The notes beneath the pieces were generated by a model. It saw only the letters and a program-made list of their open reading frames with translations, made no database searches and had not been told where the DNA came from. The position numbers and the translations under genes are program-made. This document shows, piece after piece, positions 57,237 through 64,000 of a stretch of DNA of 64,000 bases. The first letter of the stretch is position 1. Every line of letters starts with the position of its first letter. Origin of the DNA: Argopecten irradians. Its lineage: Eukaryota > Mollusca > Bivalvia > Pectinida > Pectinidae. The stretch is taken from positions 33,857,540-33,921,539 of the forward strand of contig NC_091134.1 in assembly GCF_041381155.1 (NCBI RefSeq), read 5' to 3'.

Positions 57237-58965
57237 ACAGTAATTTGTACTGACAATAATATTTTAGCACAAAATTTCTGATTGCTAAGACTGCTGAAAA
57301 ATGATAATATGATAACAGTTTTTATATCGACATTTAAAGTAAAGGGCATACATACTTTGTAGTGTATGGTTAGCTTGAGTTATCATTAAACTCCAATCAG
57401 AAACATTATTTGGCAATTACATTGTGAAGGTTATACAACAATATATCAAATATAATGAAAGACATATAAAAATGATATAGAATGAGAGGTGGTCATTATC
57501 CTTATAATATTACTGTAGATCAAATACGTCATAGTAAAAGCCTTGTAGGGTTTCTGATAATTGACAACATCATAAGCGACAAATTCTTAATACTAAGAGA
57601 TGAGAAGAAAACTGGAAATATCTGTTAAATACATGTTCCCCTGCCTCTATAAGAAAATCAGGACAGGACGGAACAAGAGAATGTGATAAACATATCGTGA
57701 TGTGGACATAGAAAGAAGTTTTCAAATATCCTACGTAAGAGTTAAAGGATGTGTTTGTGTTAGTGTTATTTTGACTGACGAAGGCCCTATAGTGATTGAA
57801 TATATATTCCATAGAAATGATTTTGATTTTACTTTGAATTTATTTTGGCCTTTTATTTCGGATTTAATTTATTAATATACTAACTTTATACCGTTTTTAT
57901 CTCATTAAGAGTTAAAGGGAAATGACAAAAGATTATCATGATTGTACAGTTGAAAATTGTCAACAAACTTGTGTCAGTGCCATATCTATTATAATTAACA
58001 ATTGTTTGATACCATGAATTATGACATTTTATGAAATATCATAACTTTTTCAGTACTGATAAGTCAATATTATTTTTTCAGAAAAATGAGACATGATGTG
58101 TTAATACAAATGTAGAAGCCAAAATTGCGTAATTAATGCTGATATGGAATTCATCCAAAACATGTAATCATTCAATCTTGCTTACATTTTAAGACTTGCA
58201 ATACATCATATAGAAGTTACCATGTTTCAGAAGTTCCATGTAATCATGAATACATTTACGTCATTTGATATTGGAAAAAACATTCAGAAAATTACAACAT
58301 TTTTACCTTACATATATGTGCAAGAATTTTGCAAACACAATTCAGGCATCCTAGCTCAATTCAAGAACGCAAAACAATTGATCTGAACTATCAGATTAAC
58401 AATAATAAAGCCACTCTCACACATTGTACACTATCACAATTGGTTCATAACTCAGGGAAAATGTGTGTACACAGGCAAGTGCAAATACAAAAATAACTTT
58501 TTGTTATGGCTTTCACAGAAAATTCTCCACACATTTCTGTGTACTGAGTCTATGATATATCTGTATTGCATCTATATAATCGTAGTTTTATCATTTCAAA
58601 GAGCTTGCTGAAATGTTACTTTGGTATTAATGAAATCCAACATTTGTTGCTATTTGTAATGGCAAACAGTTTTTTAAAATCATAATACATTATTATGTTG
58701 CCATAGGAACAATACTTTGTGTCTCACTATCAACATAACATCTGCGGCATCATGATTAATCAAAACATTGATCCAACTTTATGAACATTAGGTCAGAGCG
58801 TGTGTTCTCTGGTTATACAGATATGTTATCCTCAGCTTCACTTTAACAAGTCTAGCCATACAAGTTGGTGTACCTGGTGTCTATTTAATGACAGTATAAG
58901 CACAGTTTATGCCTCAACAGTGACATATCTTTAATAGTAGTTCATTAGTTAATATTTCCACTGTT
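57237..58965 (-). other. WDTC1 3' UTR, proximal part (probable)
   Basis: AT-rich, directly after the WDTC1 stop in transcription direction. Short ORFs only (80 codons or fewer). Confidence 0.4.
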
Positions 58966-59157
58966 TCAGCTAGGTCGACATTGCACAGCCTGATCGTTCC
59001 GAGGTCCGCCTTCCTCCTCGTCGACATCGAAAACACCTGTTATACGGTACCCCATGTTCATCAACATCACCTCCAGAGGGTCGGCGTTCATCCTCTTTTG
59101 ATTGGCTAATGCTGCGTCGTCTGAGTTATCGACCTCTCTGTCATTCTTCGTTCCATC
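58966..59157 (-). CDS. WDTC1: WDTC1 last coding exon
   Basis: Acceptor atattcacag; reads DGTKNDREVDNSDDAALANQ, NADPLEVMLMNMGYRITG, acidic FDVDEEEGG, VQCRPS and TGA. Confidence 0.94.
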   Translation of the reverse strand, partial: DGTKNDREVDNSDDAALANQKRMNADPLEVMLMNMGYRITGVFDVDEEEGGPRNDQAVQCRPS

Positions 59158-61630
59158 CTGTGAATATACCAATTAACATTTATTGAACCATCACCAATGA
59201 TCAATGACTGCCCAACTCCAAAACTACACTCATTGCTCACGCCCAACACAATACAAGCAAGCCTATATCAAGGCAGAAACTAATGCCAGCTGTAGCAGAA
59301 TATAGCATTTCGCAACTTTTGAGAGGCGAGCTAAAATTTACAAATCAAAAAATGTACAATATCATTTAGATAAATAGATATCCTTTTTCTCACTCTGTTT
59401 CATCTAGTGTTGATCTTTAAAATCCCTGTACCTCAAAAATATCCATCCGACCATCTTTTGCAATAGATTTTATTTTATTACAGCATGAATGCATAATAGA
59501 CACAAAAATTATTTTGGTCACTATAACTGAATGTTATTGGATCCTTTATAAAAAAAAGTAAGAATAGGGATAAGCATTTTCATCAGACTGAAAATTATAC
59601 AAACCTCAGCCATGGGACTCCACAATCTAACCACAGGGTCTATACCACTTGTGGCTAATAGGCAACACGTCGGGTGTGGCTGTAAACAATTTACTATAGA
59701 GTCGTCTCCCCTTAACACTCGTACAATGTTGGTGGTACGCTTCTCCCAGATAAAGAATGAGCCATCGTCAGATCCAGCCACTATATACTGACCATTACTG
59801 TAAAAAAAGAAATCACAATAGCAGTTTAGTATTTCGCCACATTACTATTTTTTACTAAGACCTGGCAATGTAAATGGTCTTGGAGACTGACTTACATTCA
59901 AACAATACTGTAACATAATAAATGTGATTGTATGATTTCAACTAAGACTGCGAATGCAATGTGAAAATGCAATAGCTTTTGAACAATACTGTAAACAAAC
60001 TTATTTTAGCAGATGTTTTATTTTAGCAGTTTTCGTGTTGTTGTTGATGTGCTTATTCATGTACATGTACAACAATAATTTTTGTAAAAAGGTATTTCTG
60101 GTATTGAATGACTGAATAGTGATAATTTATATCCACGCTAATAAATCATAATTCACAGTTTTTCGTATTTGCTCTAAAATTTGACTGGGCTAAAAAAAAG
60201 TACCTTAACAATATATAAGTAGATACATATTTGTGTTTTATGCAGCAGAGAAATGCCTATACCTGCCAAAGAAGTTGGCTTCCTTTATGTCTGTTGTAGT
60301 GTTACAGTGACCACAGAAACGTGAGTGATAATCATAGGCCTCGTCTCTCCAGCTCTTCTCCTGATCAGACATAGGTGTCGTCGCTTTCTTCTTTATTGGC
60401 GATTCAGACGAGTCTGATGAGGCACTACCCTCTTTTTCATCTATGATACAAACAATGTATATAATTATTCTTAAACATAAATGTTAGTCTTGTGTAAATT
60501 AAAATAAAATGACCTTATAAACTTGGCTGGTTTGATTAGTTTCATGTCTGATTAACAGCCAATGTCATTTATGGACATATTTTTTATATAGTCCTTAATA
60601 CTCCAAAGTAATCAATACAACACCCCGACTAAACGCGTGTCCAAGATGACATAATTAAGAATCCCAGATGATACTTTTAGCATACTGACGTTTGAACTCA
60701 GAATGATGTTTGGACCATTTACCTGGCGAACAAGTCCCTGAGTATAAAGCTGCCTTGATGTCACGGTCGAGAGCCTCACATGCATGGCTCTTTGCATAGT
60801 CTGGAAACTTATGTTTGAATTGTTGGAGACAGTCGTAAGCCTCTTGTGGCCAGGAGAGTTCGTACAGACATCGAGCCAGACGAAAGTGAGCCTTGAGGTG
60901 GTTCGGATCGAGGTTCAATGCACTGTGGCAGTCCCTTAATGCTGCGTACAAGTCTCCATCCCTGGTAATGAGAACAGTTACATCACACAACTGATCAAAT
61001 TGGCATTTGTAATGGCTTAGAAATTAAATAAGATTTAGACTATTTAATTCTGTTGAAATAGTCAATCTGTCTGGGTGATTCTGAACACACATTTGAAATC
61101 TTCTACTTCTAAGACTAGAAAAGTTAATTTCAAAATTCTTGAGGTCAAAAATCCCACTTGTTTTTTCGACTAACTTCTCAAAAAAAAAATTTTGAACTGG
61201 GAATAACATCAGCACTCTCAGTAAGTTATATGCTAAATGAAACTGGATCAAACATGTCAGACTAAAGATAGAGTAAATTTTCAAATTATATTAGAAGATC
61301 CACACGATCTATACATTTCAAAAGGTCATTTTACTATCTTGTTTTGTTTTGTTTTTTTTTTCCAGAAAAAAACGGCGATGAAATATGGCATAATATTAAA
61401 AAATTGTTTTCTTAACAAAGAAGATTAAGTGTGTTTCAATGACTTACCATTTTCTCTTCATGAATGCCGCTGCCCTATTGCCATATAACACAGAAGCATG
61501 AGAAACACGAGAAATGGCTTCATTGTAGGCAATGATGGCCTGAGAATACTGTTCCTTCTCGAAAAACTGATTCGCCTGTTTCTTCAAAGCCTCCACAACT
61601 GCAGGGAGAGGTTTTCCCTCCATCTTGTGT
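58966..61630 (-). CDS. WDTC1: WDTC1 homologue (WD40 and TPR protein), last five coding exons
   Basis: 3' part of WDTC1 (adipose/DCAF9), a substrate-receptor-type partner of CUL4-DDB1 linked to fat storage in flies and mammals. Exons: 61630-61448, 60961-60723, 60440-60263, 59797-59605, 59157-58966; 985 nt, all phases consistent. Domains in order: TPR repeats (KKQANQFFEKEQYSQAIIAY; NRAAAFMKRKW; DCHSALNLDPNHLKAHFRLA), a Ser/Lys linker (ASSDSSESPIKKKATTP), the signature CGHCNTTTDIKEANFFG, WD40 repeats (GSDDGSFFIWEK, LATSGIDPVVRLW), and the diagnostic C-terminus NADPLEVMLMNMGYRITG ... VQCRPS. About 327 of an expected ~650-680 residues are present; the N-terminal WD40 repeats lie beyond the window. 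Same strand as GDAP2. Confidence 0.95.
59605..59797 (-). CDS. WDTC1: WDTC1 exon, WD40
   Basis: Acceptor tttttacag; reads NGQYIVAGSDDGSFFIWEK, VRVLRGDDSIVNCLQPHP, LATSGIDPVVRLWSPMAE. Donor gctgag|gtttgt. Confidence 0.93.
60263..60440 (-). CDS. WDTC1: WDTC1 exon, linker and CGHCNTTT signature
   Basis: Acceptor tgtatcatag; reads DEKEGSASSDSSESPIKKK, SWRDEAYDYHSRFCGHCNTT, DIKEANFFG. Donor ggcag|gtatag. Confidence 0.92.
60723..60961 (-). CDS. WDTC1: WDTC1 exon, TPR
   Basis: Acceptor cattaccag; reads DGDLYAALRDCHSALNLDP, FRLARCLYELSWPQEAYDCL, LDRDIKAALYSGTCSP. Donor ccag|gtaaat. Confidence 0.92.
61448..61630 (-). CDS. WDTC1: WDTC1 exon (first visible), TPR
   Basis: Acceptor tgttctccag; reads HKMEGKPLPAVVEALKKQAN ... 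LYGNRAAAFMKRK. Donor aaatg|gtaagt. The Met near its start is internal, because the acceptor lies 7 nt upstream. Confidence 0.9.
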
Positions 61631-61764
61631 CTGGAGAACAGAAAATATTGATAATGTACTTGTGAAGAAATTCTACATAGTATAGCATATTTAGCAGCCA
61701 TCTATAAATTACTGATGTCTCTCTATTTCTCTACTAATTATAAACAACTTCATCTCAATACTGA

Positions 61765-64000
61765 CATCTCTATTCCCCTACTAATTACCCACCTCTTTTT
61801 TATCCTAATATTCCCCTACTAATTACCCACCTCTTTTTTATCCTAATATTCCCCTACTAATTACCCACCTCTTTTTTATCCTAATATTCCCCTACTAATT
61901 ACCAACCTCTTTTTTATCCTAATATTCCCCTACTAATTGCCACCTCTTTTTTATCCTAATATTCCCCTACTAATTACCCACCTCTTTTTTATCCTAATAT
62001 TCCCCTACTAATTACCCACCTTTTCCCTGTCCTAATATTCCCCTACTAATTACCCACCTCTTTCCTGTACTGATATTCCCCTACTAATTACCCACCTCTT
62101 TCCTGTCCTAATATTCCCCTACTAATTACCCACCTCTTTCTTGTCCTAATATTCCCCTAATAATTACCCACCTCTTTCCTGTAATAATATTCCCCAACTA
62201 ATTACTCATCTCTTTTTTATCCTAATATTCCCCAACTAATTACCCACCTCTTTTTTATCCTACTATTCCCCTACTAATTACCCACTCTCTTCTTGTCCTA
62301 ATATTCCCCTAATAATTACCCACCTCTTTCCTGTAATAATATTCCCCAACTAATTACTCATCTCTTTTTTATCCTACTATTCCCCTACTAATTACCCACC
62401 TCTTTCCTGTCCTAATATTCCCCTACTAATTACCCACCTCTTTCCTGTCCTAATATTCCCCTACTAATTACCCACCTCTATTCTGTACTGATATTCCCCT
62501 ACTAATTACCAACCTCTTTTTTATCCTAATATTCCCCTACTAATTGCCACCTCTTTTTTTATCCTAATATTCCCCTACTAATTACCCACCTCTTTTTTAT
62601 CCTAATATTCCCCTACTAATTGCCACCTCTTTTTTATCCTAATATTCCCCTACTAATTACCCACCTCTTTTTTATCCTAATATTCCCCTACTAATTACCC
62701 ACCTCTTTTTTATCCTAATATTCCCCTACTAATTACCCACCTCTTTCCTGTACTAATATTCCCCTACTAATTACCCACCTCTTTCCTGTCCTAATATTCC
62801 CCTACTAATTACCCACCTCTTTCCTGTCCTAATATTCCCCTAATAATTACCCACTTCTTTCCTGTAATAATATTCCCCAACTAATTACTCATCTCTTTTT
62901 TATCCTAATATTCCCCAACTAATTACCCACCTCTTTTTTATCCTACTATTCCCCTACTAATTACCCACCTCTTTCTTGTCCTAATATTCCCCTAATAATT
63001 ACCCACCTCTTTCCTGTAATAATATTCCCCAACTAATTACTCATCTCTTTTTTATCCTAATATTCCCCTACTAATTACCCACCTCTTTCTTGTCCTAATA
63101 TTCCCCTAATAATTACCCACCTCTTTCCTGTAATAATATTCCCCAACTAATTACCCACCTCTTTCCTGTCCTAATATTCCCCTAATAATTACCCACCTCT
63201 TTCCAGTCCAAATATTCCCCTAACTAATTACCCACCTCTTTCCTGTCCTAATATTCCCCTACTAATTACCCACCTCTTTCCTGTCCTAATATTCCCCTAC
63301 TAATTACCCACCTCTTTCCTGTCCTAATATTCCCCTACTAATTACCCACCTCTTTCCTGTCCTAATATTCCCCTACTAATTACCAACCTCTTTCCTGTAC
63401 TGATATTCCCCTAATAATTACCCACCTCTTTCCTGTCCTAATATTCCCCTACTAATTACCCACCTTTTTCCAGTCCAAATATTCCCCTACTATTTACCCA
63501 TCTCTTTCCTGTCCTAATATTCCCCTACTAATTACCCACCTTTTTCCAGTCCAAATATTCCCCTACTAATTACCCACCTCTTTCCTGTCCTAATATTCCC
63601 CTACTAATTACCCAACTTTTTCCAGTCCAAATATTCCCCTACTAATTACCCACCTCTTTCCTGTCCTAATATTCCCCTACTAATTACCCACCTTTTTCCA
63701 GTCCAAATATTCCCCTACTATTTACCCATCTCTTTCCTGTCCTAATATTCCCCTACTAATTACCCACCTTTTTCCAGTCCAAATATTCCCCTACTAATTA
63801 CCCACCTCTTTCCTGTCCTAATATTCCCCTACTAATTACCCACCTTTTTCCTGTCCTAATATTCCCCTACTAATTACCCACCTCTTTCCTGTCCTAATAT
63901 TCCCCTACTAATTACCCACCTCTTTCCAGTCCAAATATTCCCCTACTAATTACTCATCTCTTTCCTGTCCTACTATTCCCCTACTAATTACCCACCTCTT
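61765..64000. repeat. 38-bp satellite, ~58 copies, running off the window
   Basis: Unit 'taattacccacctctttcct' + 'gtcctaatattcccctac', with variants: ttttttatcc, ttttccagtccaaat, gtaataatattccccaac. Variants recur in blocks: 'ctatttacccatc' at 63491 and 63719 (228 bp, six units) and 'gtaataatattccccaac' at 62181 and 62864 (about 18 units). Lies in the WDTC1 intron upstream of the exon at 61630. Confidence 0.95.

Noticed and set aside
1-64000. tRNA, rRNA or other structured RNA genes
   Set aside because: No convincing A/B box pair, cloverleaf or rRNA segment was noticed by eye; a covariance-model scan was not possible.

Overview
This is animal nuclear DNA: AT-rich, intron-rich and full of non-autonomous repeats. 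It is most likely from a bivalve mollusc. The evidence is two intact animal-type genes with canonical GT-AG introns, and several dispersed repeat families of a style familiar from bivalve genomes (tails ending in forms of 'aggcccatgggcctcttgtt', and 'aagatggccgac...gccatcttgga' modules). Species cannot be fixed from the sequence alone.

Layout. 0-1 kb: 3' end of a LINE reverse transcriptase. 3.6-12.3 kb, plus strand: a decayed host gene whose splice sites survive although its frame is broken. It has a domain like that of uncharacterised bivalve/fish HECT-linked proteins, a 27-bp repeat coding Thr/Asn/Ala, and an intact C-terminal RING exon; its introns are full of dispersed repeats. 12.9-18.3 kb: MITEs, repeats and fold-backs. 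18.8-20.0 kb, minus strand: an intact 410-residue rve/DDE integrase-type transposase. 21.9-35.1 kb: a transposon graveyard holding a 1-kb TTAA-flanked element, a palindromic AT array, a GTCGAC-rich family with CGACAANN octamer arrays present twice in opposite orientation, and a 2.4-kb inverted repeat. 35.5-36.8 kb: remains of a stathmin-domain (STMND1-like) gene with four TGACGTCA sites. 36.8-37.3 kb: an element that has expanded its own terminal repeat into a 39-bp array.

42.6-53.7 kb, minus strand: a complete GDAP2 gene (macro domain plus CRAL-TRIO domain), reconstructed here as 12 coding exons whose lengths sum to 1554 nt (517 codons plus stop) with every phase matching. Its 3-kb last intron carries a nested MITE pair, a perfect 72-bp-arm hairpin and another MITE copy. 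58.97-61.63 kb, minus strand: the last five coding exons of WDTC1 (TPR plus WD40; CUL4-DDB1 adaptor family). Its apparent 3' UTR contains a 26-bp satellite, and the intron upstream of the first visible exon is a 38-bp satellite that runs off the window end.

The two intact genes are co-oriented, with WDTC1 ending about 1.1 kb upstream of the GDAP2 start; nothing suggests a shared pathway. The most unusual features are structural: the octamer-word element and its inversion, the nested TTAA elements, the hairpin inside a transcribed intron, and the TIR-derived array.
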